DNA of 64,000 nucleotides, from NCBI RefSeq assembly GCF_001719615.1, contig NZ_MDVX01000001.1:496001-560000 (forward strand), read 5' to 3'. The position numbers and the translations under genes are program-made. Below are positions 42,601-51,194 of the stretch, piece after piece (position 1 is the stretch's first letter; each line of letters starts with the position of its first letter). The notes beneath the pieces are model-generated. The model was given only the letters and a program-made list of their open reading frames with translations. It was not told the origin of the DNA and searched no databases. The stretch comes from Neptunicoccus sediminis. Lineage in GTDB: Bacteria; Pseudomonadota; Alphaproteobacteria; Rhodobacterales; Rhodobacteraceae.

Positions 42601-45125
42601 TGGATTCCCGCTTTGACGGGGTGGCGCAAGTGTCTGTTCTGTCGGGTCGTCTGATCGAAACCCGCGCGGTTGCGGTCAAAAAAGGGGCGAATGCATTTAC
42701 TTTTGACGTGACAGAGGATTGGGGCGCGGGGGCTTATGTCACCGCGTCTGTCCTGCGGCCGATGGACGGGGGCCAATCCCCGTCACGGGCGCTCGGACTG
42801 GCCTATGCGCCTGTTGATCCGGCGGAGCGGCTGATAAGCGCCCGGTTCGTGAACCCGCCACAGGCCGACCCGCGCGGGGCGTTGGATGTTGCCTTGCAAC
42901 TGGACAACCTGAAGGGCGGAGAGACCGCATATGTGACCCTCGCGGCGGTGGATTTGGGTGTACTGAACCTGACGGGATTCACGACTCCGTCGCCGGATGA
43001 TCATTATTTCGGCCAGCGCAAACTGGGGGTGGAACTGCGGGACGTTTACGGTCGGCTGATTTCCGGGACCGGTGCCGCGGGGCGATTACGGTCTGGCGGG
43101 GACAATCAGGCGCAGGCGGGATTACAAGGTCCGCCACCTGCCGAAGCAATTCTGGCGCAGTTTTCCGGCGTTTTGACTGCGGATCCAGAAGGGATGGTCC
43201 GACACAGGTTTGATTTACCGGATTTTAACGGAACGGTGCGATTAATGGCTGTGGCATGGTCCAAGACCGGAGTCGGGCATGCGGAACAGGATGTGCTGGT
43301 GCGCGATCCGGTGGTGATCTCGCTCCATGCGCCGCGCTTCCTGACGCCCGGCGATCTTAGCCGCGCTCGTTTGGAGCTGACCCATGCTTTCGGTCCGGCA
43401 GGCCGATTTGAGGTGGCGTTGAACAGCGGTACGGCATTGGCTTTGGGCGGCACCCCGCGCCAGAGCGTCACTTTGGAGGAAGGAGAAAAATTAAGCCTGA
43501 ACATTCCTCTTTCAGCACAGGAGGAAGGCACATCAGAGATTGAAGTCACGGTAAAAACACCGGATGGAAAGACCTTGCGCAAGACCATTACGATGGGCGT
43601 GCAATGGAATGACCCCGCAATCGCCCGCCAGACCCGCGTAAGCCTGCAATCCGGCCGCGCGTTGACGCTGGATAGCAACACGCTGGCAGGTCTGCACGGG
43701 GATACAGTTCACGCGACCCTTGCAGTCGGGCCGCTGGCGCGGTTCGATGCGCCGGGTTTGTTGACGGCGCTGGATCGGTATCCTTACGGCTGCACCGAAC
43801 AGATCACCTCCAAGGCGATGCCGCTGCTGTATTTTGATCACCTGTCCGAGGCGCTTGGTCTGGGGGACAAACAACAGGTCACACAGCGGGTTGAACAGGC
43901 TATCACCCGCGTGCTCGGCAATCAGGGCAGTAACGGGGCCTTCGGGATGTGGCGTCCGGCGTCAGGGGATCTCTGGCTTGACAGTTATGTGACCGATTTC
44001 CTCAGCCGTGCCCGCGCTCAAGGCTATAGGGTGCCGGATCTGGCGTTTGAACAGGCGCTTGAAAACCTGCGGAACCGTGTGAATTACGCCGCTGATTTCG
44101 AACAGGGCGGAGAGGACATCGCCTATGCACTAATGGTTCTCGCCCGCGAAGGCTATGCTGCGATCGGGGATTTGCGCTATTACGCTGACACGCGCGCCGC
44201 TGCATTTGCGACCCCGCTGGCACAGGCGCAACTCGGTTCGGCGCTTGCGTCTTATGGCGATCAGAGCCGGGCCGACGCCATGTTCCGCCGTGCCGGTGCG
44301 CGCCTGATACAACAGGAAACGGACACTGGCTATCGCTCTGACTACGGCTCGGGCCTTCGGGATGCGGCGGCGGTTTTGTCCCTTGCGATAGACGCAAAGT
44401 CAGAGGTTTTGGACCGCGCGTCACTGGCTGAAACGATCAGCCGCGCACCTGTCGCGCTGCAATCCACACAGGAAAGCATGTGGTCACTGATGGCGGTCCG
44501 CGCATTGGCACAGCAAGACGATGCGGGGGACGTTCTGCTTGACGATGCGCCAATGGCCGCCCCGCTGGTGCGCAACCTGTCAGCGGAGGATTTACAGGCG
44601 GGGATCACGCTGAGGAACAACGGTTCGGAGGATGCTTTGGCGGTTGTAACCGTTTTCGGGGTGCCGTCCGAACCGGAACCTGCGGGGGGCAACGGATATA
44701 AAATCGAGCGGATGTATTACACACCCGAAGGGGAGCCGGTTTCGCTGGATCAACTCCGCCAGAACGACAGGTTTGTGGCCGTGCTGCGTGTCACGCCGCT
44801 TCGCGATCAAGAGGCACGCCTGATCGTCGATGATCCTCTTCCGGCGGGGCTGGAAATCGACAATCCAAACCTGATTTCAGGCGGGGATATCAAAGCGCTG
44901 GACTGGTTGGACCTGAACGCAACCGCGCGTTTTGCTGAATTTCGGACCGACCGCTTCATCGCTGCGGTGGATTGGTCTGGACGCAAGCCCTTCCAGCTCG
45001 CCTATCTTGTGCGGGCGGTTTCGCCGGGTAATTTCCATCACCCTGCCGCCTTGGTAGAGGATATGTACCGACCCGACTTCCGCGCCCGCACGGCATCGGG
45101 CCGCGTGACCGTGGCGGGCCGGTAG
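39660..45125 (+). CDS. Bacterial alpha-2-macroglobulin with thioester and PAN domain
   Basis: An 1821-residue periplasmic protease trap. A Sec signal peptide (about 1-26, ending AVTAQ) has no lipobox, unlike E. coli YfhM, so it is probably soluble. A PAN/apple-like segment follows (about 60-85, DCAAACLANPACRAFTYNQ and CFPKS). After it come a helical stretch and a long series of macroglobulin-type beta domains (for example DVFLATDRGAYRPGAVVHTTLLARN, the MG3-MG4 region). The thioester Cys1378-Gln1381 sits in YPYGCTEQITS, followed by an alpha-alpha toroid. It should entrap invading proteases and tether them covalently. It abuts pbpC with no gap, the classic pairing for cell-wall defence and repair. 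Confidence 0.93.
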   Translation: MAFLKVKKLWFGVVLSGLISPHAVTAQTIDHAIPERRIELSDKTDFYGSDIGKIFDVTFKDCAAACLANPACRAFTYNQTSAACFPKSAVGERSAFDGATSAEVHEVAAEDLEFANHQAQRLGFLPDSYLTNAKMVAARNGTWYPTNGRTYDALLAESRKVASEGRLIRALELSIAAANDKDRAESWIEAAQLANQAKPNSAKQRQLVRALRTAGAINGFLRARVPAQQVNALHALASGLESDGQGRQMIPALRLARAIAPRVETQEALDRAISLYGFRIQDHTVDHNAAAPRICAEFSEELVKGTIEYGDFIRSDTQGLVAEADGHQLCIEGVSHGQTHRIAFRQGLPAANGEVLTKTVEMNIYVQDRDPVARFSGRSYLLPKRDGASVPLTTVNLEKVDVKIYRVGDRNLLRSLQEGMFTKPISRWDLDFVANDLGQEVWSGTAEITPELNREVTTALPIGDALRDFKPGVYTMTARVPGIAQDKENTFAAQWFIVSDIGISTLKGNDGIHVFARALGSAEPMGGATVRLVSKANVVLAETQTDQTGHAKFDSGFALGTGGAAPALVTVETSDGDYAFLDQAAAEYDLSDRGVEGRSAPPPIDVFLATDRGAYRPGAVVHTTLLARNHKGEALEGVPVTLDLIRPDGVRHSRKLAGAVGAGGAVTAFELPPNAARGSWKLRAFTDRDAPALLEQRLLVEDFIPEKIDFDLALGAGPFVVTDRPKLDIEARYLFGAVGAGLDIEGEVKLSAASSLDAFPGYEFGAADAVFSTRYETISGAGQTDAHGKRSLQLTLPSVDEVAKPLEMTAHVRLRDGSGRPVERRITAPVLPGRAMIGIKPLFDGTLSEGSEAAFHVVALAADGKARDMEAVNWELNRLHTRYQWYQQYGRWNYEPVTRRERVAAGVVDVTAGNGAQIAAGVEWGAYELKLTHKNAPYAAGSLRFNAGWYASGDGDDTPDLLDVAMDRATYAVGEQATLRVDSRFDGVAQVSVLSGRLIETRAVAVKKGANAFTFDVTEDWGAGAYVTASVLRPMDGGQSPSRALGLAYAPVDPAERLISARFVNPPQADPRGALDVALQLDNLKGGETAYVTLAAVDLGVLNLTGFTTPSPDDHYFGQRKLGVELRDVYGRLISGTGAAGRLRSGGDNQAQAGLQGPPPAEAILAQFSGVLTADPEGMVRHRFDLPDFNGTVRLMAVAWSKTGVGHAEQDVLVRDPVVISLHAPRFLTPGDLSRARLELTHAFGPAGRFEVALNSGTALALGGTPRQSVTLEEGEKLSLNIPLSAQEEGTSEIEVTVKTPDGKTLRKTITMGVQWNDPAIARQTRVSLQSGRALTLDSNTLAGLHGDTVHATLAVGPLARFDAPGLLTALDRYPYGCTEQITSKAMPLLYFDHLSEALGLGDKQQVTQRVEQAITRVLGNQGSNGAFGMWRPASGDLWLDSYVTDFLSRARAQGYRVPDLAFEQALENLRNRVNYAADFEQGGEDIAYALMVLAREGYAAIGDLRYYADTRAAAFATPLAQAQLGSALASYGDQSRADAMFRRAGARLIQQETDTGYRSDYGSGLRDAAAVLSLAIDAKSEVLDRASLAETISRAPVALQSTQESMWSLMAVRALAQQDDAGDVLLDDAPMAAPLVRNLSAEDLQAGITLRNNGSEDALAVVTVFGVPSEPEPAGGNGYKIERMYYTPEGEPVSLDQLRQNDRFVAVLRVTPLRDQEARLIVDDPLPAGLEIDNPNLISGGDIKALDWLDLNATARFAEFRTDRFIAAVDWSGRKPFQLAYLVRAVSPGNFHHPAALVEDMYRPDFRARTASGRVTVAGR

Positions 45126-47174
45126 ATGGGCTTGCGCCGTCTGCTTCTTGGCCTTTGCCTGCTGACGATTTTTTCGGTTGGCGCACAGCGGGGGCTGGCG
45201 GTTTGGGTGGCGCAAACGGAGTTGCCTGTGCTAACGCCGGAGGTTTCCGTCGTGGTTGAGGATCGGGACGGCCGCCTGTTGCGGGCCTTTACCGTCGCGG
45301 AGGGGCGATGGCGGTTGCCCGTGGACCTGTCGGATGTTTCGCGAAATTATCTCGAGCAGCTAATCGCTTTTGAAGACAAACGGTTTTATCAACACAGTGG
45401 CGTGGACGGATGGGCCGCCCTGCGCGCAATTGGGCAGGCGGTGGCCAATGGCGGCATTGTGTCGGGGGGGTCAACACTCACCATGCAGGTGGCCCGCCTT
45501 CTGGAGGACAGCGGGACCGGATCGTGGCGCGGGAAGCTGCGCCAGATGCGACTGGCTTGGGCGCTGGAACAGCAGCTTGGCAAAGATGAAATCCTGCTGC
45601 TCTACCTGCATCTCGCCCCGTTCGGCGGCAATCTGGAAGGGGTGCGGGCTGCCGCGCTAAGCTATTTTCGCAAAGAACCGATCCGCCTGACCGACGCCGA
45701 GGCCGCGCTTCTGGTGGCCTTGCCCCAATCGCCGGAGCGACGCAGGCCGGACCGGCATCACGCCAAAGCCCGGACAGCGCGGGACCGCGTTCTGGAACGG
45801 GGCCGGTCTGCCGGGGTGCTCGACCCTGAAACGGTTGCGGCGGCACAGCGGGAAACGGTGCCAGCGCAAAAGTACCCGTTCGACTTTCTCGCGCCGCATC
45901 TGGCGGAACGTATCATTGCGCAAAGTCCAACTGCGCAGCGGCACCGGCTGACACTGGATGGCAACGTCCAGAAACAGGCAGAACGGCTCTTGCGCGCACG
46001 TGTGCGGGGGCAACACCGGGCCTTGTCCGGCGCGGTTCTGGTAATGGATCATCACACCGGCGCCGTGATCGCGTCGGTCGGTTCTCCTGATTATCTTGAT
46101 ACCATGCGGCAGGGGTATGTGGATATGACCCGCGCTCTGCGCTCGCCCGGTTCCACGTTAAAGCCGCTGATCTACGGGCTGGCGTTTGAGCAGGGCGCCG
46201 CCCATCCCGAAACGGTGATTGAGGACCGGCCCGTGCGGTTCGGAAGCTATGCACCGCAGAATTTTGACAAACAGTTTCACGGTCAGTTGCGGGTGCGCAA
46301 AGCCTTGCAGATGTCTCTGAACATTCCGGCGGTCAGCCTGCTGGATGCGGTTGGTCCCGGCGTTTTAATGGCGCGGATGCGGCGGGCAGGTGCGGCTCCG
46401 GTGCTGCCAAATGCACGGCCGCCGGGGCTCGCGGTCGGGCTCGGGGGGGTCGGGCTGCGCCTGCTGGATCTGGTCGCGGTTTACGGGGCGATTGCACGGG
46501 GCGGTGCGCCTGTAGCGTTAAAGTGGCAGGCGGCAGATACCTCCGGACCGGCGGAGCGTCCTCCGGTTCTGGGGCCTGTGGCGGCGTGGTATGTGGGCGA
46601 TATTCTGCGCGGCGTGCCGGCACCGCCAAGCGCACCACAGGGTGAGATCGCTTATAAAACCGGCACTTCTTACGGGCATCGGGATGTTTGGGCGATCGGT
46701 TTTGACGGGCGTCACACGATCGGGGTCTGGCTGGGTCGGGCGGATGGTGCGGCCATGCCGGGCGAGCTGGGGGTCGGGCTGGCTGCGCCCCTTTTGTTTG
46801 ACGTGTTTGCCGCTCTGAAGCCGGCTGCGGAACCGCTGTCGCCGCCACCACCCGCCGCCCTGACCGGGACGACGGAGACCTTGCCACAATCCTTGCAATA
46901 TTTCCGTCCGCGCGGCCAGATTGGACTGCAGACGGGGCCGGAAATCACCTTTCCACCGGACGGAGCGCGGCTGGCGCTCGGTGGAGAGCAGGTGTTCGTG
47001 GCCAAGGTGGATCGTGGGGTGCCGCCCTTCACATGGCTCGCGAACGGGGTGCCCGTCGCCGTGGCGCATTTTGAAAGACAGGTGGTTCTGGACGCGCCGG
47101 GGGCGGGGTTTCTGGCGCTGTCGGTGATTGATGCAACTGGCGTGTCCCAAGCGGTGCGAGTCACGCTGGACTAG
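45126..47174 (+). CDS. pbpC: Penicillin-binding protein 1C
   Basis: A 682-residue bifunctional murein synthase, shorter than the roughly 770 of E. coli. An N-terminal anchor (LLLGLCLLTIFSVGA) is followed by the GT51 glycosyltransferase with catalytic Glu83 in AFEDKRFYQHSG and the GGSTLTMQVARLL motif. The transpeptidase has Ser343 and Lys346 in SPGSTLKPL and a KTG box in YKTGTSYGHRD. A C-terminal BiPBP_C-like domain (ITFPPDGARLALGGEQVFVAKVDRG) ends it. Its ATG follows the macroglobulin stop directly, so the two proteins are made together to repair murein and disarm proteases at breaches. Confidence 0.95.
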   Translation: MGLRRLLLGLCLLTIFSVGAQRGLAVWVAQTELPVLTPEVSVVVEDRDGRLLRAFTVAEGRWRLPVDLSDVSRNYLEQLIAFEDKRFYQHSGVDGWAALRAIGQAVANGGIVSGGSTLTMQVARLLEDSGTGSWRGKLRQMRLAWALEQQLGKDEILLLYLHLAPFGGNLEGVRAAALSYFRKEPIRLTDAEAALLVALPQSPERRRPDRHHAKARTARDRVLERGRSAGVLDPETVAAAQRETVPAQKYPFDFLAPHLAERIIAQSPTAQRHRLTLDGNVQKQAERLLRARVRGQHRALSGAVLVMDHHTGAVIASVGSPDYLDTMRQGYVDMTRALRSPGSTLKPLIYGLAFEQGAAHPETVIEDRPVRFGSYAPQNFDKQFHGQLRVRKALQMSLNIPAVSLLDAVGPGVLMARMRRAGAAPVLPNARPPGLAVGLGGVGLRLLDLVAVYGAIARGGAPVALKWQAADTSGPAERPPVLGPVAAWYVGDILRGVPAPPSAPQGEIAYKTGTSYGHRDVWAIGFDGRHTIGVWLGRADGAAMPGELGVGLAAPLLFDVFAALKPAAEPLSPPPPAALTGTTETLPQSLQYFRPRGQIGLQTGPEITFPPDGARLALGGEQVFVAKVDRGVPPFTWLANGVPVAVAHFERQVVLDAPGAGFLALSVIDATGVSQAVRVTLD

Positions 47175-47180
47175 GCCGTG

Positions 47181-47990
47181 CTATCCGATCCGGCAGCCCG
47201 AAGCTCCGTCCACGCGCAGGCTGATCCCCGAGATGAAAGCCGCTTCGTCAGAGGCCAGAAACAGCGCCGCATTCGCCACATCCTGCGCCGTTCCCTGTCG
47301 CTGCATCGGCACCCGCGCGGCCCGTTCTGCGGCAACATCGGCGCGGCTGCGGTTCCACGCTTTGGCGCGGGCGTCCACGGCCATAACTGTGTCGATCATA
47401 CCGGGCTGGATTGCCACGGCGCGGATGCCGTATTCCGCGTTCTGGATCGCCTGTTGTTCTGTTAGTGCAAGGATCGCAGCTTTAGAGGCTTTATAACCGA
47501 CCCAAGGGTAGGTTTCTGTCGCCGCAATAGACGAAATGTTAACGATTACGCCGCTATTCTGGGCACGCATCACCGGCAGGGCATGTTTCGCGGCCAGCAC
47601 CATCGCCCGCAGGTTTAGTCGCATGATGTGGTCAAAGGCATCAGCGTCGATTTCGGTAATCGGCGCGTCGCCTGCCTCAATCGAAAGGCCAACGTTATTG
47701 TGGAGGATGTCGAGCCTACCCCAGCGCGTCACGGTCTGCGTGATCGCATCCTTTATCTGCGCTTCTTCCAGCACATCGCAGGCAATCGCCTGTGCGGTGC
47801 CACCGGCGGCTGTAATTTCACCGGCAACGGCACGGGCCGCGTCTATAGATCGGTCGGCCACCATCACTTTTGCACCTTCCTGTGCAAAGGTCAGCGCGGT
47901 GGCGCGTCCATTCCCCATTGGGGCATCCGGGCTGTGTGACGGGGCCTGCCCGCCGCCGATGATCAGGGCGGTTTTACTGTCCAGACGCAT
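47181..47990 (-). CDS. SDR family oxidoreductase
   Basis: A 269-residue short-chain dehydrogenase. The nucleotide-binding turn is expanded (IIGGGQAPSHSPDAPMGNGRA instead of the usual TGxxxGIG), a variant found in one SDR subgroup. The rest is classical: DVLEEAQI after the Asp, LHNNVGLS, the catalytic Ser in VNISSIAA, and YxxxK in YKASKAAIL. The C-terminus reads FISGISLRVDGASGC. The substrate is unknown. Its start overlaps the stop of the FAD oxidase gene by one base (TAATG), so the two probably act on the same compound. Confidence 0.9.
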   Translation of the reverse strand: MRLDSKTALIIGGGQAPSHSPDAPMGNGRATALTFAQEGAKVMVADRSIDAARAVAGEITAAGGTAQAIACDVLEEAQIKDAITQTVTRWGRLDILHNNVGLSIEAGDAPITEIDADAFDHIMRLNLRAMVLAAKHALPVMRAQNSGVIVNISSIAATETYPWVGYKASKAAILALTEQQAIQNAEYGIRAVAIQPGMIDTVMAVDARAKAWNRSRADVAAERAARVPMQRQGTAQDVANAALFLASDEAAFISGISLRVDGASGCRIG

Positions 47991-49063
47991 TATCGGTCCC
48001 CTTGGGTGTGAAAGCGATCCGGATGGAAGGGATCGAGCAGGGCATGCCGCTGCCCCGTTGTGATTTCATCGGTGGCCAGCGCCCCGACCGCCGGTGCCAG
48101 TGTCGCGCCGGAATGCATGACTGTCAGATAAAGCCCTTTGGCGGGGCTTCCGATAACAGGAAAGCCGTCTTTCGGGGTCGGCCGCAGACCAAGGGTGTGA
48201 TCTGCGTATTCTAGCGGTTTGTCGGCTTTCAGGGTGTTTTGCAGTCGCTCGAACAGGATGCGCGCGCCAGAGTCCGGATCGTCGTTCACCGCACCGCCGC
48301 CAAAATCGCCGCCTGCGGTGATTGTCCCGTCCGGCCATTGCGCCATATGCAGATTCTCGGTCAGAATTGTCCGGCTGATCAGAGGCGGCGCCGGTTTTGT
48401 GTGGATCAACAACCCCGGTGGCGCCGTCAAGGGCAGGTCAATACCTGCGCTTTTGGCCAGTGTGCCCGTATGAACCCCCGCCGCCAGTATGGTTGTATCG
48501 GCGGTCAGGTCGCCGTCATCTGTGCGCATCCCTGTGATCACGTTCCCTTTGCACAGGACGGAACGGGCGTTGCTCCGGAGGAATTTTGCGCCGGCGCTGA
48601 TGGCCATTTGCCGAAAGAATATTGCTGCTTTGTGGGGGGCGACGTGGCCTTCGACGGGGCAGATTAGTGCCTCGTCCACGTTGACTGCAAGGTTGGGCTC
48701 CAGCTTTTGCATCTGCTCGGCGCCGACCCATGACAGCGGATAGCCCCAAGGCGTGTGTTCGTCATAAACAGTCTTTAACGGGATGCCGTAAAAGCTCGTA
48801 TAAAGGGTGCCATTGCGGCGGTAGGGCAGCTCGGGGTAGGTGGCTTTCAGCGCATCCCAGCGTTCCATAGAGAACCGGCGCAGGGCATAATAAAACCGCG
48901 GATTTTCGTAGGTTGCATTGGTCCAACCAAGGGATCTACCGCTTGCCTCGCCGCCTGCGTCTGACGGATCGACCAGCGTGACCTTGCACCCGGCCTCTGC
49001 CAGATGCCACGCCATTGCGCTGCCGATAATACCCGCGCCAATAACCAATGTCGATTGTGCCAT
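47990..49063 (-). CDS. FAD-dependent amino-acid oxidase/dehydrogenase (DAO family)
   Basis: A 357-residue DadA/glycine-oxidase-like flavoenzyme. It has the N-terminal dinucleotide motif LVIGAGIIGSAMAWHLAEAGCKVTLVD, the downstream ASGRSLGW flavin contact, and the C-terminal GLRPTPKDGFPVIGSPAKGLYLTVMHSG flavin-binding end. The likely reaction is oxidative deamination of a D- or secondary amino acid (for example an N-methyl amino acid). The substrate is not visible. It forms a two-gene operon with the SDR. Confidence 0.87.
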   Translation of the reverse strand: MAQSTLVIGAGIIGSAMAWHLAEAGCKVTLVDPSDAGGEASGRSLGWTNATYENPRFYYALRRFSMERWDALKATYPELPYRRNGTLYTSFYGIPLKTVYDEHTPWGYPLSWVGAEQMQKLEPNLAVNVDEALICPVEGHVAPHKAAIFFRQMAISAGAKFLRSNARSVLCKGNVITGMRTDDGDLTADTTILAAGVHTGTLAKSAGIDLPLTAPPGLLIHTKPAPPLISRTILTENLHMAQWPDGTITAGGDFGGGAVNDDPDSGARILFERLQNTLKADKPLEYADHTLGLRPTPKDGFPVIGSPAKGLYLTVMHSGATLAPAVGALATDEITTGQRHALLDPFHPDRFHTQGDR

Positions 49064-49147
49064 GTGCCACCCTCTTTACGGGTGCATGGGTGGCATGTTT
49101 CGGGGTTAAGGTGCAAATAATTTGTCGTGCGACCCAAAGGAAATCGC

Positions 49148-49786
49148 TTACGAGCAGGCTTCGCGGGTCAGAGTGTCGCAAAATTCCCGCATGAACCGCA
49201 CCCGTTCCGCCGCCATAGCGCGGGCAGTGCGGGTGCAAAGCGTTTCTGCGATGCCAAAGAGTTTTGTCTGGAAATGGTCAAGCGCATAGCTGCTTTCGTC
49301 CAACTCTCGAGTCTGCGCCATCGGGTCGGTCGGGTGGAACAGCGTGCGTCCCAACTGGCCCGATACGGCAAAGCACCGCGCGATTCCAATGGCACCAAGC
49401 GCATCCAGTCGGTCCGCATCCTGAAGTACCTGCGCTTCCAATGTTTCGGGACGGATGTTGGCGGAATAACTGTGGGCGTGGATCGAATGATGCACGTTTT
49501 CCAGCAGCGCCGCGGGGTAGCGGGTGGTTTTCAGGTATTCAGCGGCGTAATTGGCAGAGAGAAAAGAGGCTTCTGACCGCTTGGGGGAGGATTTCGGCGG
49601 GTTAATAATATCGTGGAACAAGGCCGCAGGATGCAGCACGCGCAGTTGTGCGCCCTCGGCCTCTGCGATGGTCTGACAGTTGTGCCAGACCCGTTTTACA
49701 TGAGCCAGATCATGGGCGGAGTCCTTCTGGCTGGCCCAGACGCGGCGCAGTTCGGACATGTAGAGCGTATGCGTGGCGGTTGCCAC
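49148..49786 (-). CDS. HD-domain phosphohydrolase, YedJ-like
   Basis: A metal-dependent HD hydrolase of 212 residues. Ligands are visible in SAHDLAHVKRVW, ALFHDIINPPK and VLQDADRLDALGAIGIARCFAVSGQLG. These and the later SSYALDHFQTKLF match E. coli YedJ closely as I remember it. The substrate of that family is not settled. The start is uncertain: GTG 49784-49786 gives the YedJ-like length; TTG 49792 and ATG 49759 are alternatives. It directly follows engB. Confidence 0.85.
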   Translation of the reverse strand: MATATHTLYMSELRRVWASQKDSAHDLAHVKRVWHNCQTIAEAEGAQLRVLHPAALFHDIINPPKSSPKRSEASFLSANYAAEYLKTTRYPAALLENVHHSIHAHSYSANIRPETLEAQVLQDADRLDALGAIGIARCFAVSGQLGRTLFHPTDPMAQTRELDESSYALDHFQTKLFGIAETLCTRTARAMAAERVRFMREFCDTLTREACS

Positions 49787-49788
49787 AA

Positions 49789-50439
49789 TCAAACAATCCC
49801 GGCGACAATCGCGCGCAGAGTTTCCACACCTTCCCCTTTGGCAGAGCTGGTTTTCACCAGTTCGGGATAGGCGGCGGGGTATTTGCGGATCGCCTCGATC
49901 GTGCGCTCGATAACCTTGTCCAGATCCTCGGCGCGCAGCTTGTCGCATTTGGTCATGACAACCTGAAAGGTGACAGCGGATTTGGACAGCAGGTCCATGA
50001 TTTCGAGATCAACCTTCTTGGGGCCGTGGCGCGAATCGATCAGCAGGAATACGCGGCGCAGGGACGGGCGTCCTGACAGATAGGATTTCAGCAGCCGTTG
50101 CCATTTTTCCACCACCGCCACAGGGGCGTTGGCAAAACCATAGCCGGGCACGTCCACCAGATAGTGTTCCGGCCCCATCGTGAAAAAGTTGATTTCCTGC
50201 GTGCGCCCCGGTGTGTTTGACGTGCGGGCCAGCGCCTTGCGTCCGGTCAGCGCATTGATCAGCGAGGATTTTCCCACGTTTGAGCGGCCTGCAAAGCAGA
50301 CCTCGATCCGGTCGGGATCGGGCAGGCCGGACATGGCGACCACGCCTTTCAGGAAATCGGTATTGCCCGCAAACAGCAGGCGGCCCTTTTCCAGAGCCTC
50401 TGCATCGGGTCTTTCGGCCAGTGTGAATTGCATATCCAT
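49789..50439 (-). CDS. engB: Ribosome-biogenesis GTPase EngB/YsxC
   Basis: An essential GTPase for 50S assembly, 216 residues. It has G1 GRSNVGKSSLI, the G2 loop with SNTPGRTQEIN, G3 in VDVPGYGFA, G4 TKCDK and a G5-like KTSSAKGEG. The start is ATG 50437-50439, which shares a base with the MOSC stop; longer upstream reading adds an Arg-rich extension inside the MOSC gene. yidC-MOSC-engB is a conserved order in Rhodobacterales as I recall. Confidence 0.95.
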   Translation of the reverse strand: MDMQFTLAERPDAEALEKGRLLFAGNTDFLKGVVAMSGLPDPDRIEVCFAGRSNVGKSSLINALTGRKALARTSNTPGRTQEINFFTMGPEHYLVDVPGYGFANAPVAVVEKWQRLLKSYLSGRPSLRRVFLLIDSRHGPKKVDLEIMDLLSKSAVTFQVVMTKCDKLRAEDLDKVIERTIEAIRKYPAAYPELVKTSSAKGEGVETLRAIVAGIV

Positions 50440-51194
50440 CAGAGCAGTTCCAGCTTGTCGCCGAGTTTTACGTCGCCGGTTTCGATTACTTCGCCATATA
50501 CGCCAAAGTCTTTGTGACCCCATCCATCGGACAGGATCGTCAGCGTGTCCAGATCACGCTCTCCGGTTTGCGGATTGGCGGATGTGGCAGGGCAGCGGGT
50601 GATACGTTCGCGGATGGCCAGACGGGTGGTGCCGATCTGCACCTCGCGCCCGATCCAGTCGAACTCGGCCCAAGGCTCCAGTCCGTCAATCCAGATATTC
50701 CCGCGCCAGCGCAATTGGGAAACATCCCGTCCGGCCTTTTCGGAAACAGCCCGCAGGGAGGCCCGCGAATTGATCGAGATCGACGGGAAATCGGTGTCGG
50801 TCATTCCCCGATCCGGTGCCCGCACAATCCGGTCGGACGCGGCACGGTCTGCCGGCATGATCGGTTTGGTCCACTCCACCAGTCGGGCGGCCTGCGCCGG
50901 AATGTCGGGGTTGATCGACAAATCGGGCAGGTCGGGGTGGCTGAACGTCAGGGTGTTGGTGGCCTCGTCGGTTTTCACCGAGATGGCCATCAGTTCGGGG
51001 GCCTTGGCCCCGCGGGAGAAGTTAACACAATGGGCCCACTCCGGGGCCGCATCGTTGAATTTGCTCATCTCGTGGGCCACGGCCCAGACACGATCCATTG
51101 GCATGGTTTTGCCAGCGTGCAGGGTCACAGCACACAGAGCTTCCCGTCCGTGCGCTTTCACGGGGTGGCGGTAAAGCTCTGTGACCGTGATCAT
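50439..51194 (-). CDS. MOSC-domain protein (molybdenum cofactor binding)
   Basis: A 251-residue protein with an N-terminal MOSC_N beta-barrel (VTELYRHPVKAHGREALCAVTLHAG) and a MOSC domain whose presumed metal/sulfur Cys lies in RITRCPATSANPQTG. It ends GDKLELL, typical of the family. Such proteins (YcbX/mARC-like) bind Moco and reduce N-hydroxylated compounds. The start overlaps the yidC stop by 4 bases. Confidence 0.9.
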   Translation of the reverse strand: MITVTELYRHPVKAHGREALCAVTLHAGKTMPMDRVWAVAHEMSKFNDAAPEWAHCVNFSRGAKAPELMAISVKTDEATNTLTFSHPDLPDLSINPDIPAQAARLVEWTKPIMPADRAASDRIVRAPDRGMTDTDFPSISINSRASLRAVSEKAGRDVSQLRWRGNIWIDGLEPWAEFDWIGREVQIGTTRLAIRERITRCPATSANPQTGERDLDTLTILSDGWGHKDFGVYGEVIETGDVKLGDKLELL

